This document shows, in pieces, positions 26,368-36,012 of a stretch of 64,000 nucleotides of DNA. The position numbers were made by a program, and so were the translations under genes. The DNA is taken from positions 1 to 64,000 of the forward strand of contig PBTY01000090.1 of the NCBI GenBank assembly GCA_002729235.1, given 5' to 3'. Origin of the DNA: Rickettsiales bacterium. Its GTDB lineage: Bacteria > Bacteroidota > Bacteroidia > Cytophagales > Cyclobacteriaceae. The first letter of the stretch is position 1. Each line of letters opens with the position of its first letter. The notes below the pieces were generated by a model that had not been told where the DNA came from, did not search any database, and saw only the letters and a list, made by a program, of their open reading frames with translations.

Positions 26368-27255
26368 TCATTGAATAAGTTCCTCTGGCCTTCGCACATC
26401 CACACTTACTTTCATTACCTGGTTACCAGAACTGAAAATGATTCCTTTCAAAGGCGTGACATCCGCAAAATCACGACCAAATGCCACCCGTACATGCTGA
26501 TCACCTACAAGTAAATCATTAGTTGCATCAAACTCTACCCAGTCTAATCCAGGTATATACAAGGCTATCCAGGCATGGGATGCATCTGCTCCTACCATTT
26601 TGGGCTTTCCAGGAGGTGGCAAAGTTTCTAAGTAACCACTCACATACCTGGCAGCCAAACCAATGGAACGTAAGCAGGCAATGGTGAAGTGTGCATAATC
26701 CTGGCAAACTCCCTTTTTGTTTGCAAAGACTTCTGATATTGGCGTACTGATATCTGTGAATCCTGGAGTGAAGGTGAAGTCTTCATGAATTCGATGATTC
26801 AATTCCAACATGGCTTCCATGATAGGTCTACCCGGTGTGAACGACTCTATGGCATATTCTTGAATTCCATTTGGGAAGTCTACATGCTTTGATTGCAAAT
26901 AGAACTGCCGGATGTCATTCATTGCCTCAGTGGTCTGCAACCATTGCTGTACTTCCTCCCAGGATTGTGTCTGACCTGGATCCACATTCATCCATGAAGG
27001 TGTTTCAATGGTCACAATGCTTTTTGAAGTGATTGTGAGCTTAGAATGAGTTTTTTCAATTGAGAAATAGACTCTCTCATTATCGAAAAAGTCTTTTGAC
27101 TTATGCAAATGCTGCGGCGCAGGTTCTATGATCTGCTCAAAATGCTCTACCTGCTGAAAATCCAAATCACGAGGTGTTTGCACCATCATGTTATGACACA
27201 ATGATGATGGAGACTGATAGACGTAATCGGTAATATGCGTGATGTGATATTTCAT
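26368..27255 (-). CDS. Transglutaminase-like protein
   Basis: This 295-residue cytoplasmic protein has the bacterial transglutaminase N-terminal beta domain (about 1-90, opening YHITHITDYVY) and a transglutaminase core with the Cys-His-Asp triad: GVCQDYAHF (Cys), DASHAWIALYIPG (His) and VEFDATND (Asp). Such proteins are predicted cysteine peptidases or amide-forming enzymes. The gene overlaps the ATP-grasp/alpha-E gene by four bases (ATGA), and a second transglutaminase fused to DUF2126 lies at the head of the operon. This set was described by comparative genomics (Iyer, Aravind and colleagues) as a putative peptide-synthesis or modification system; the real product is not known. Confidence 0.92.
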   Translation of the reverse strand: MKYHITHITDYVYQSPSSLCHNMMVQTPRDLDFQQVEHFEQIIEPAPQHLHKSKDFFDNERVYFSIEKTHSKLTITSKSIVTIETPSWMNVDPGQTQSWEEVQQWLQTTEAMNDIRQFYLQSKHVDFPNGIQEYAIESFTPGRPIMEAMLELNHRIHEDFTFTPGFTDISTPISEVFANKKGVCQDYAHFTIACLRSIGLAARYVSGYLETLPPPGKPKMVGADASHAWIALYIPGLDWVEFDATNDLLVGDQHVRVAFGRDFADVTPLKGIIFSSGNQVMKVSVDVRRPEELIQ

Positions 27256-29798
27256 ATTTCGGGAATTAATTCGGTCTGAATTCTCACAAAACGATTACTA
27301 GTGTGATTGAAGAAATCTTCACTAATCAGCAGAGATATTTCTCTCATCAAACGAGATATATCATCCAGAAAGTCCATTAGATAAGGGTAGTTATTTCTCT
27401 TCTGATTGAGTTCACAAAGTTGATCAATATTGCACAACCTTATCTTAGTCACTGCCTCCAGGAGCTTTTTTCTGATACTGGACAACTCTTTGGAGTGACC
27501 AAACTCCTTAGTTATCATTTCCTGGTAATGACTATCAATTTTCAGTATTTGATAAACCAAAGACCTTGGATTAGATTCGGTAGTCAATAATAGTTCCAAT
27601 ACACTTCTCAGCTCTAGATTTGATCGGTATTGATATCGGTAAGTCACCAAACTCTCATTACTTCTGAGTGTGTTTTCCCAGAGCTCTTTGTTCGTTTCAG
27701 GATCATAATTCTTAGTAAGCAATGATTTCAGCAGCACACAACAGTTGCTTGCTGACTCCAGAAAACGTCCCATGTTCAGTAAATGCCAGGTAGAGGTTCT
27801 GGTCATATTGTCAATATTGAGGCCATAGAAGGCCATCATTCTGATGACCATATTGTCCAACGCATCGTAGACTTCCATGAGCGTTGTATTTCCTTTCCTG
27901 ATCTTATTTAGCTCATTGGAGACACTTTCTAATATACGCCAGGTATCCAAACTCAATTTGTCTCGACTTGCATAACCATTGGATATAAATGACTGGATGG
28001 AATGCGCCAGGCTGCCTATTCGATAGATATCCGTATTTAATGAAAGAAGCTCCTTTTCAGGGTTCTTCAATGTCTTTTTCTCAGTGAAGCCTGGTGTTGT
28101 TCCAGTTAAATTGGTGAGACTTACCAATAACGCGGAAAGCTCAACATCTTCATGTACGTGTATGTCCTCATCTGCTTCATTGTAAGCTAATAGAGCCATC
28201 CGCATCAAACGAATCGTATAGGCAGAACGCTCCATGTATCTACCCAACCAAAACAGCCGCTCTCCTGCTCTACTAGGCATGACATGCTCCTGTCGCATCA
28301 ATCTCCTTTGAGTAGCTGTGGTGGTACTCTCAATCACTGTTTCAGTACGTTTTCCAGTGATCCAGGTATCCTTACTGATGCTACCCGATTGATTGGAAAC
28401 CAGGAAAACACCTTGCTCTGGAGCACTACGTGATAAACCTCCAGGCATCACATGGTAGTCTTGCTCATTTACGTCAGCAACCATATATCCCCTAAAAACG
28501 GCATTCCGCGCAACCAATTCATTGTTTATCCAGGAAGGTGTAGTTGAGAAATCCACAACTTCCTGACCTACAAATAGATATGGGTCACAATTTATACGAT
28601 TAATTAACTTCGATTTCTCATCAATTGTCAGATTACCACCAAACACCGTCTCTCCATAGGTATTGATGCTACGAATCACTAATTGATCAATATTTTCAAT
28701 GACATAGTTCTTCTCATTGCTATGACCACACCACCAGGTAGCAACAGAATTCAGGATTAGATCCTCTCCTAATATATGCTGACATAGCTTGGGTAAGAAG
28801 GCCATCAAACCTGGATTTTCTAGTACACGCACTCCTAGTGGATTAATAACCAGAACGTTTTTCTGACGAACTGCTTCCATCAATCCAACCACTCCTAATT
28901 GAGAGTCTCCTCTAAATTCTAATGGGTCGCAAAACACATCATCTACCCTACGAATGATGACATCCACTTTTTCGAGACCCTTAATCGTTTTGAGCCACAC
29001 GAATCCATCACTTACAGTGAGATCCTCTCCTACGACCAGCGTATATCCCATAAAAGAGGATAAATAGGCATGCTCGAAATACGTTTCATTGGCGGGACCA
29101 GGAGATAACATGACAATCCTCGGGTTTTCGATGTTCGAAGAGGAAAGGTGACTCAATGTATTTTTGAGCGTCTGATAATAGGAGGAGATTTTCTGAACCT
29201 CATTCTCACGGATTAACTCAGGAAACACCCTGGTCATGGCTGCACGGTTCTCCAGGGTATAGCCTGCTCCTGAAGGTGCATCAGTACGATCATCCAACAC
29301 CCACATTTGACCATTAGATCCTCTGGCAAGATCCGCAGAATATTGAATCAACTGCAAATCCGTATCCAACATGATCTTATCTGCTTCCCGGAGAAATCCT
29401 TGATGGTGATAAATTAATTCAAATGGGATCAAGCCATCTCGGATTAACTGCCTGTTCCCATAAATATCTTTTAGGATGAGATTGAGTAAATGAGCCCTTT
29501 GCTTCAACCCTCTTTCAATATTCTCCCATTCCTGACTATCGAACACCATAGGGATCGGGTCAAGGTTCCAGGGACGATTCAGGCCATCACGGTCTCCGTA
29601 TAGATTGTAGGTTACCCCGTTTTCACGGAGCTGGCGACTTACTTGTTCCAGCCCTTCAGCTACCTTTTCCGGGCCTACAGCTTCATAATATTTAGCCAGT
29701 TTCTCCCACTTTGGAGTAATGGTTCCATCTCTGGTAGACAGTTCATCCAAAAACTGTCCACTACTAGACTGAATATCCTGTAAATATGAATTGATCAT
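27252..29798 (-). CDS. Circularly permuted ATP-grasp protein fused to alpha-E domain
   Basis: This 848-residue protein joins two families often encoded separately. Residues about 1-480 are a circularly permuted ATP-grasp ligase (GLNRPWNLDPIPMV, LQLIQYSADLARGSNGQMWVLDDRTDAPSG in part, MLSPGPANETYFEH, RVLENPGLMAFLP). Residues about 510-840 are the alpha-E helical domain, beginning with the hallmark RLFWLGRYMERSAYTIR. ATP-grasp enzymes form amide bonds from a carboxylate and an amine using ATP; the alpha-E part is thought to assist. The gene lies between the two transglutaminase genes with a four-base overlap on one side and 27 bases on the other. Natural fusion of the two parts supports direct cooperation. 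Confidence 0.92.
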   Translation of the reverse strand: MINSYLQDIQSSSGQFLDELSTRDGTITPKWEKLAKYYEAVGPEKVAEGLEQVSRQLRENGVTYNLYGDRDGLNRPWNLDPIPMVFDSQEWENIERGLKQRAHLLNLILKDIYGNRQLIRDGLIPFELIYHHQGFLREADKIMLDTDLQLIQYSADLARGSNGQMWVLDDRTDAPSGAGYTLENRAAMTRVFPELIRENEVQKISSYYQTLKNTLSHLSSSNIENPRIVMLSPGPANETYFEHAYLSSFMGYTLVVGEDLTVSDGFVWLKTIKGLEKVDVIIRRVDDVFCDPLEFRGDSQLGVVGLMEAVRQKNVLVINPLGVRVLENPGLMAFLPKLCQHILGEDLILNSVATWWCGHSNEKNYVIENIDQLVIRSINTYGETVFGGNLTIDEKSKLINRINCDPYLFVGQEVVDFSTTPSWINNELVARNAVFRGYMVADVNEQDYHVMPGGLSRSAPEQGVFLVSNQSGSISKDTWITGKRTETVIESTTTATQRRLMRQEHVMPSRAGERLFWLGRYMERSAYTIRLMRMALLAYNEADEDIHVHEDVELSALLVSLTNLTGTTPGFTEKKTLKNPEKELLSLNTDIYRIGSLAHSIQSFISNGYASRDKLSLDTWRILESVSNELNKIRKGNTTLMEVYDALDNMVIRMMAFYGLNIDNMTRTSTWHLLNMGRFLESASNCCVLLKSLLTKNYDPETNKELWENTLRSNESLVTYRYQYRSNLELRSVLELLLTTESNPRSLVYQILKIDSHYQEMITKEFGHSKELSSIRKKLLEAVTKIRLCNIDQLCELNQKRNNYPYLMDFLDDISRLMREISLLISEDFFNHTSNRFVRIQTELIPEI

Positions 29799-29825
29799 TT
29801 AATACACATCATTTTAGGGGCTGAC

Positions 29826-32800
29826 TTATTTGGCTCTCTTGAATCTTCTCAAGTCCATCGTATGTGGATACTCCGGATGAACAGGTTCCTCTACCACGTT
29901 GAATTCAGTAACAAGGTTCTCCTTAGTTACAAATCGTCCCACCGATTGATTTTCAACAACCTTTGGCTCTACAAAGTTTATCGAATGGCCAAAATCAAAG
30001 AAACGCGAAATACGGCGTGCTTCAGCTTCGAAGCTATTGACAGGGAAGGTATCATAGCTACGACCACCAGGATGAGCCACATGGTACTTACAGGCCGCCA
30101 CAGACTTCTTAGTCCATGTATCGTACAAATCAATCGTCAATGGAGTGTCTACTTCTATAGTCGGATGCAATGCCGATGGCGGCTGCCACGCTCGATATCG
30201 AATTCCTGCCACATATTCTCCCTGTACTCCAGTATTCTTTAGGGCAATTCGAATCCCATTACAAAGTAAATAATACCTTGAGTCAGTCAATCCAGTGACC
30301 TTAACCTGTAATCTTTCCAAAGAGGAATCCACAAATCGAGCAGTACCAGAATTTGATATTTCTTCACCTAATACATGCCATGGTTCGATCGCCATCTTTA
30401 ATTCAATGTGGATATCGTCAACTTGAAGTTCTCCAAGGAATGGGAACCTGAAACTGAAAAACGGATCAAACCAGGACATATCAAACGCATATCCTGCAGA
30501 CTGTAGATCATTGACTACCTCATTGAGATCCTTATAGCAATAGTGTGGTAATAAGAATCTATCATGAAGTGAAGTGCCCCACCGCACCAGTTTGTGATTG
30601 TATGGCTTCTTCCAGAACCAACTTAATAATCCTCGAATCAACAGCATTTGTACCATACTCATTCGGAAATGAGGCGGCATATCAAAACCTCTAAATTCCA
30701 GAATACCCAGTCTGCCGGAGCTGCTGTCAGGTGAGTAAAGTTTGTCAATGCAAAACTCTGCACGATGCGTATTGCCAGTAATATCAACCAATAGGTTTCT
30801 AAAAATCCGATCAACTAGCCAATATGGGACTTGGTCTTCCGATAAATCTGGAATCTGCTGAAAGGCGATCTCTAGTTCATAAAGCATCTCATCACGGCCT
30901 TCGTCAACACGTGGAGCCTGACTTGTAGGACCAATAAACTGTGAGGAGAACAAGTACGACAATGATGGGTGATGCTGCCAATAAGTGATGAAGCTTTTTA
31001 GAACATCTGGCCTCCTAAGTAATGGACTATCAGCTGGTTTGAGACCACCTAATGTCACATGGTTTCCACCACCAGTCCCTGTGTGACGTCCATCGAGATT
31101 AAACTTTTCGGTAGTTAGTCTTGATTCACGAGCACATGTATACAAGGTCTCATAGTTATTCAACAACTCTCTCCAGGTGGTTGATGGATGAATGTTTACC
31201 TCGATAACCCCAGGATCAGGAGTGATCATGAATTTCTGCAATCGGTTATCTGATGGAGGATCATATCCCTCAATTAACACCGGAATACCTAACCTGGAAG
31301 CAACATGCTCTACAGCTGTTACTAGACCCAGGTAATGCTCCAGCAACATGACCGGTGGAAAAAACACAAAAAGCTTTCCTTGTCTAACTTCAATTACCAA
31401 ACAGGTTTTGAATATTTCAGCACTGGTATTGTTGTCTCCTGATTGTGTTTGATCGTTATAAATAGTTTCACCAGAAGCTAATACTTCTTCCTCTGCAAAA
31501 CGATCTCTTTCAAATTCTTTAGGCTCTTTCTCAACATCTTGAATAGACTCTAACGGTAAACGCAAACCCGCTGGAGAATTACCCGGAATAAGAAATAGAT
31601 GGTTTCGTCTGAATTGCCACTGACAACTTTGCCAACTGGAACAATCAGTATCCCAACGAATAGGAATCGAATAAGCCACAGGAATATCCAAACCATCATT
31701 GAGAAGCTCAGCTAGCTTTTGTCGCTCTAGTGGAGACTTCAAGTCAACTTTCAAAGGATCGACATTAGTAGGGATCTTACTTTCTTCCCAAATGAAGTAA
31801 AAAGGGTCCTCATAAGCGGGCAGTGCAAGATTGGAATCAATATTCAATTCTTGTGCAAGTTCATTGGTAAACTTCTCAGCAGCCTTATGATCTATGCCAT
31901 AATCCTTGGAGATATCCGCTAACCATTTCGGCTCATTCCAGATAGGCTGATTATCAAGTCGCCAGTAGCAAGCAAGTTTCCAGCGCGGTAGTGGTTCACC
32001 AGGATACCACTTTCCTTGTCCATATTGCATCAAAGCCCCTACACCGAACTTGTCCTTCACTTTATGAAACAAGGTATTAGCGAGGCTTCTTTTGTGCTCT
32101 CCATCAGCTGAGGAGTTCCATTCTGGTGCATCATTGTTATCTATACCTACGAAAGTTGGTTCACCTCCCATGGTTAACCGAACATCGTTTGCAAATAAAT
32201 CAGCATCTACCTGATCTCCAACCGCAATGATCTGTTCCCATTGCTGATCACTATATGGTTTGGTGACTCGTGGTTTTTCAAGAATACGAGTTACTTCATT
32301 CTCAAATTCAAATTTGGTTTCACAAGGCTCCGCAAAACCTGAAATTGGCGCGGCACTCTGAGGATCAGGAGTACAGGCCAAAGGAATATGTCCTTCACCA
32401 GCAAAAAGTCCAGAAGTAGCATCCAAACCGATCCATCCTGCACCAGGGATATAAACTTCCGCCCAGGCATGTAAATCCGTGAAATCCTCTTCTGCTCCGG
32501 AAGGACCATCCAGCGATTTCTCGTCAGCCTTTAATTGGATCAGATAACCTGAAGCAAACCTGGTGGCCAACCCCATATGACGAAGGACTTGAACCAGTAG
32601 CCATGAGAAATCACGACAAGATCCAGAACCAAGTTTTAATGTTTCCTCACATGATTGGACCCCTGTTTCTAATCTAATATTGTATTTTAACTCATTGTAT
32701 ACTAGCTGGTTAACAGCTACTAACAAATCAATGGTTGTAATATCTTTGGTAATTAATGCTTTAGCTCTTTTCAGAAAATCCAGCAGATAAGAATCATTCT

Positions 32801-33164
32801 CTGTTTCCTCAAGATAAGGTTGAAGTTGACGCTTAAGGGAGGAATCATAGGCAAAAGGAAACTTATTGGCATACTCTTCTATGAAAAAGTCAAATGGATT
32901 GATGACCACCATATCTGCAATCACTTCTACATCCACCTCGAAATGATCTACCTTCTCCGGGAAGACAATTCTGGCCATGTAATTACCAAAAGGATCTTGT
33001 TGCCAATTAATGAAATGATTCTCTGGCTTGATGTGTAGTGAATATCCTTTAATCAGAGTCCTGGAGTGAGGTGCTGGTCGCAATCGAATTACTTGTGGAC
33101 TTAACTCAATGTGCCGATCATAACTGTATTTGGTATAATGGCGGACTGCAACTCGAATGGACAT
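29826..33164 (-). CDS. Transglutaminase-DUF2126 fusion protein
   Basis: This 1112-residue protein has an N-terminal transglutaminase region (about 1-290) with triad motifs GSCRDFSWLL (Cys), DLHAWAEVYIPG (His) and IGLDATSGL (Asp), then DUF2126 (about 320-1110), recognisable by DVRLTMGGEPTFV, GQGKWYPGEPLPRW and GTGGGNHVTLGG. DUF2126 is related to glutamine-synthetase-like amidoligases by published analysis. It is first in the three-gene operon running to 26368. The length and order match the standard fused form in Proteobacteria and Bacteroidota. It is predicted cytoplasmic. The operon most likely makes or trims an amide-linked peptide; substrates unknown. Confidence 0.93.
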   Translation of the reverse strand: MSIRVAVRHYTKYSYDRHIELSPQVIRLRPAPHSRTLIKGYSLHIKPENHFINWQQDPFGNYMARIVFPEKVDHFEVDVEVIADMVVINPFDFFIEEYANKFPFAYDSSLKRQLQPYLEETENDSYLLDFLKRAKALITKDITTIDLLVAVNQLVYNELKYNIRLETGVQSCEETLKLGSGSCRDFSWLLVQVLRHMGLATRFASGYLIQLKADEKSLDGPSGAEEDFTDLHAWAEVYIPGAGWIGLDATSGLFAGEGHIPLACTPDPQSAAPISGFAEPCETKFEFENEVTRILEKPRVTKPYSDQQWEQIIAVGDQVDADLFANDVRLTMGGEPTFVGIDNNDAPEWNSSADGEHKRSLANTLFHKVKDKFGVGALMQYGQGKWYPGEPLPRWKLACYWRLDNQPIWNEPKWLADISKDYGIDHKAAEKFTNELAQELNIDSNLALPAYEDPFYFIWEESKIPTNVDPLKVDLKSPLERQKLAELLNDGLDIPVAYSIPIRWDTDCSSWQSCQWQFRRNHLFLIPGNSPAGLRLPLESIQDVEKEPKEFERDRFAEEEVLASGETIYNDQTQSGDNNTSAEIFKTCLVIEVRQGKLFVFFPPVMLLEHYLGLVTAVEHVASRLGIPVLIEGYDPPSDNRLQKFMITPDPGVIEVNIHPSTTWRELLNNYETLYTCARESRLTTEKFNLDGRHTGTGGGNHVTLGGLKPADSPLLRRPDVLKSFITYWQHHPSLSYLFSSQFIGPTSQAPRVDEGRDEMLYELEIAFQQIPDLSEDQVPYWLVDRIFRNLLVDITGNTHRAEFCIDKLYSPDSSSGRLGILEFRGFDMPPHFRMSMVQMLLIRGLLSWFWKKPYNHKLVRWGTSLHDRFLLPHYCYKDLNEVVNDLQSAGYAFDMSWFDPFFSFRFPFLGELQVDDIHIELKMAIEPWHVLGEEISNSGTARFVDSSLERLQVKVTGLTDSRYYLLCNGIRIALKNTGVQGEYVAGIRYRAWQPPSALHPTIEVDTPLTIDLYDTWTKKSVAACKYHVAHPGGRSYDTFPVNSFEAEARRISRFFDFGHSINFVEPKVVENQSVGRFVTKENLVTEFNVVEEPVHPEYPHTMDLRRFKRAK

Positions 33165-33261
33165 GTATGATATGGATATAAAACAGATACAAAAACAATA
33201 ACATAATTAAGCAAAAATGATGATCTATACCAATACACGATGATTATTAGCATCTATTAAA

Positions 33262-33306
33262 AAAACACCACCAGTTGATCGAAATAACTCAATCAACCGG
33301 TGTTTT
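33262..33306 (-). terminator. Strong hairpin with T-run in a divergent promoter region
   Basis: AAAACACC (33262-33269) pairs with GGTGTTTT (33299-33306), and GTTGAT (33274-33279) with ATCAAC (33292-33297). Read on the minus strand the stem is followed by seven T residues, as in an intrinsic terminator. It lies between divergent genes (minus start 33164, plus start 33327) where no upstream gene on either strand needs a terminator. It may be a leader attenuator or end an undetected antisense RNA. Confidence 0.55.
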
Positions 33307-33326
33307 AGAGTTGATATCTACTCTCT

Positions 33327-33587
33327 ATGGCAATCGACTTTTTCTCAGCCGATATGATGGATGTCATAGGAAAAGTGTTGGGAAGAATTTATCTTAAATA
33401 TGCATTATTAAAGCAAAAAGAGATGAATATCTGGGTAAAACAATTATTTATCATTCTTTTGATCATTGCCTTCACTCCATTAGCATTTGGATTAATGCCA
33501 TTGTTAGTTGTTATAGGAATAATCGGAAGTATTTACATGATAATTGCTGCAAGTAATGAACAACATCATCACCATCATTTTGAGTGA
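33327..33587 (+). CDS. Small membrane protein with His-rich tail
   Basis: This 86-residue protein has an amphipathic N-terminus (1-32), two adjacent hydrophobic stretches (about 34-75) and a C-terminus with five consecutive His residues (EQHHHHHFE). The His cluster could bind metal. It starts at ATG with no close neighbour on its strand. The family is not recognised. The hydrophobic profile and lack of low-complexity outside the tail support a real gene. Confidence 0.6.
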   Translation: MAIDFFSADMMDVIGKVLGRIYLKYALLKQKEMNIWVKQLFIILLIIAFTPLAFGLMPLLVVIGIIGSIYMIIAASNEQHHHHHFE

Positions 33588-33721
33588 GTGAACGAAGCGA
33601 TTATCTAGTATGTAAAGCAGCATCCCAATGGACGCACGGGGAATCTCTATGCCAACACTGAACAGCCACAGCTTTAACATTTTCATAACCTAAAATTGAA
33701 ATCTCTCTAATTCGTTCCTTC

Positions 33722-33729
33722 TACATTTG
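33722..33729 (+). promoter_or_regulatory. Bacteroidota -7 promoter element before the lipid kinase gene
   Basis: TACATTTG matches the Bacteroidota -7 consensus TAnnTTTG exactly. A TTG at 33696-33698 could be the -33 element, though the 23-base gap is slightly long. The ATG follows 16 bases after the element, implying a very short 5' leader. Confidence 0.45.
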
Positions 33730-33744
33730 CACTGCATTAGATCC

Positions 33745-34617
33745 ATGGAAAAGGAGCGCATACTATTTATCGTCAACCCCATATCTGGAGGTAAGAAAAG
33801 TCGATTCAAACAAGAACAGGTAGAAAAACACCTCGATCTTAATCGCTTCAGCTATAAAATCTACGAGACTAAAGAAGCCGGTGATGGCTACAAAAAGGTT
33901 AAAAATAAAATTGACAAATATGATGGCTTTATAGCTGTTGGTGGAGATGGCACGGTCAATGAAGTTTTCACTGCAATAGTTAATTCCACTAAATGGTTTT
34001 CGGTAATTCCTAATGGATCAGGAAATGGGTTAGCACGTACTCTGAAAATACCAATGGATGTACCTGGAGCCATTAAGCACCTGAATAAGGCCTCAGTCGA
34101 GAAAATCGATTATGCTTTGATCAATGGTGAACCCTTTATCAATGTGGCAGGTGTAGGTTTTGATGCCAAAATTGCCAATAAGTTCAAAAAGAGTACCGAG
34201 CGGGGTTTTAAAACCTATGCTGAAATCACACTCAATGAGCTTAAAAAGATGCGATCACATAAAGTGAAAATTGCATTTGACAAAGAGCAGATAACCAAGC
34301 GTGTATTGCTAGTGAGTTTTGCCAATTCTAGTCAGTTTGGAAACAATGCGCACATCGCCCCTAATGCTAAATTGAATGACGGACAGTTACGAGTAGTTAC
34401 CTTTAAACCATTCCATTGGGCCTCTTTGCCCTATTTGGCCTGGCTAATGTTCAATCGATCAATTGACAAATCAAAACTTCATCAGGAATACGTAATTAAG
34501 AAAGCCACGATTACTAGCAAAAAGAAGATACATCTCCACATAGATGGAGAAGCTCGAGGAAAAGTGAAGAAGATCGACCTGGAAGTGGTCTCGGGTGGAA
34601 TTCAGGTAATGGCTTAA
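33745..34617 (+). CDS. Diacylglycerol/lipid kinase family protein (DagK-like)
   Basis: The frame opens at a TTG at 33727, but the ATG at 33745 gives MEKERILFIVNPISGGKKS, the normal start of the family; this leaves 290 residues. The DAGK catalytic domain (about 3-130) contains the nucleotide-binding motif VGGDGTVNEV and PNGSGNGLARTL. The C-terminal domain carries the typical GDGQLRVVTF-like strand (LNDGQLRVVTFKP) and ends HIDGEARGKVKKI. These enzymes phosphorylate diacylglycerol or related lipids (YegS, DgkB, LCB5 group) in the cytoplasm. Exact substrate is open. It overlaps the 3' end of the convergent GH1 gene by four bases. Confidence 0.92.
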   Translation: MEKERILFIVNPISGGKKSRFKQEQVEKHLDLNRFSYKIYETKEAGDGYKKVKNKIDKYDGFIAVGGDGTVNEVFTAIVNSTKWFSVIPNGSGNGLARTLKIPMDVPGAIKHLNKASVEKIDYALINGEPFINVAGVGFDAKIANKFKKSTERGFKTYAEITLNELKKMRSHKVKIAFDKEQITKRVLLVSFANSSQFGNNAHIAPNAKLNDGQLRVVTFKPFHWASLPYLAWLMFNRSIDKSKLHQEYVIKKATITSKKKIHLHIDGEARGKVKKIDLEVVSGGIQVMA

Positions 34618-35948
34618 TTCAAACTTTCTCTTTTATTCAAGAGGTATTTCTTAATCATTTTCCGACTGATCTTCTTCTTCTTACAGATCTCACCATAGAA
34701 CTTCCCACTATCTCTTAAAGTGCGTTCCTGGGTTTCATAGTCGTTGTGATACAAGCCAAATCGTGCACTCACTCCTTCTGCCCATTCAAAATTATCCATG
34801 GTAGACCAATGATAATATCGACGTATGTCTATCCCCTTTTTGATGGCTTTATTGAGTTGTTTCAGGTGATCATAAATGAATTTAGCCCGCTGTTCATCAT
34901 TCGCATCACATATCCCATTCTCAGTGATAAAAATTGGAATTTTATAGCGCCGATATACCTTCTTGCAGATTCGAAACAATCCTCTTGGATAAATCTCCCA
35001 ACCCAAATCATTGACCGCTTTACCCTTCTTGACATACAATTCATTGAATAAGGTGCCTGGGTTGTAAATACCTTTAACCAGATCTCTGGAGTAATAATTG
35101 ATCCCAATAAAATCGCAGTAGTTCTTTCGCGGAAACTCACGATGCCACTTCAAAGGAAACACAAATCGAGCGTGAGTCATAGCTTCCAGGTACATCATCT
35201 GAAAAAGGTGATTACTTACGTAAGCAGCCATTTTGGTCAAGTGACGCTTATCAAACATGTCGAAGATCCGGAGATGATGAGCCACTCCTACATGTATTTG
35301 CTCCTTCTTATGTCCTTTTGCTTCTAATTGCTTATGAATCTGATCGTATGCCTTTAAATGGGCCTTAGCGAAGTGATTTGCTCCTCGAAGATACTTTCTC
35401 ACCTTTCCGCGCATTCCAGGAGGCCAGCGGCCTTCAAAATAACCAAAGAACAAATACACATTCGGTTCGTTGATAGTCACCCAATCCGTAACCAAATCAC
35501 CTAACTCATCCACGACAAAGCGAACGTATTTTAGATAACGATCAACGCACTTTGGATTGATCCAGCCACCATCATCTTCCATCCAAAGCGGATTGGAAAA
35601 GTGCCAAAGTGTAACCAGGGGTCTAATATTATTCTTTAGCAAAAGCTTGATTTCCTTCCGATACAGGTCAATCCCTTCCTTACTAAAATGACCTTCTTCG
35701 GGTTCTATCCGACTCCACTCAATACCCATCCGGTAGGTCTCCGTGTGAATGGCCTTAAGAAGTTTCACATCAGATTTGATGTGGTTGATATGATCACAAG
35801 CTACTTTGCTATGAGAGCCGTCTTGTATCTTTCCAAGCTCAGACCACCTGTACCAGTTGTGAGGTTGTTCTCCTCCTTCGATGTGAGTCGCAGCCGTAGC
35901 TGACCCCATTAAGAGATCTTCTGGTAGTTTAAATGTCTTATAGGCCAT
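34614..35948 (-). CDS. Glycoside hydrolase family 1 protein (beta-glucosidase-like)
   Basis: This 444-residue protein has the usual GH1 length and no signal peptide, so it is cytoplasmic. The acid/base Glu is in WVTINEPNVY, the nucleophile Glu in IFITENGICD, and the substrate-site end of the barrel has YYHWSTMDNFEWAEG. The N-terminal DLLMGSATAATHIEGG is also standard. It should hydrolyse beta-glycosides or phospho-free disaccharides imported into the cell; sugar preference is not evident. The C-terminus is unusually basic (KKKKISRKMIKKYLL). It converges on the DagK-like gene. Confidence 0.93.
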   Translation of the reverse strand: MAYKTFKLPEDLLMGSATAATHIEGGEQPHNWYRWSELGKIQDGSHSKVACDHINHIKSDVKLLKAIHTETYRMGIEWSRIEPEEGHFSKEGIDLYRKEIKLLLKNNIRPLVTLWHFSNPLWMEDDGGWINPKCVDRYLKYVRFVVDELGDLVTDWVTINEPNVYLFFGYFEGRWPPGMRGKVRKYLRGANHFAKAHLKAYDQIHKQLEAKGHKKEQIHVGVAHHLRIFDMFDKRHLTKMAAYVSNHLFQMMYLEAMTHARFVFPLKWHREFPRKNYCDFIGINYYSRDLVKGIYNPGTLFNELYVKKGKAVNDLGWEIYPRGLFRICKKVYRRYKIPIFITENGICDANDEQRAKFIYDHLKQLNKAIKKGIDIRRYYHWSTMDNFEWAEGVSARFGLYHNDYETQERTLRDSGKFYGEICKKKKISRKMIKKYLLNKRESLN

Positions 35949-36012
35949 ATGACAGCCACCAAGCTAAATCAAAGGAATTAATTTAAGGTTATGTGGATAT
36001 TAAGTCTTAGAA

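Noticed and set aside
33504-33686. 60-codon minus-strand frame near the odd terminator
   Set aside because: Mostly antisense to the His-tailed membrane gene; Met/Ile/Leu-rich shadow composition.
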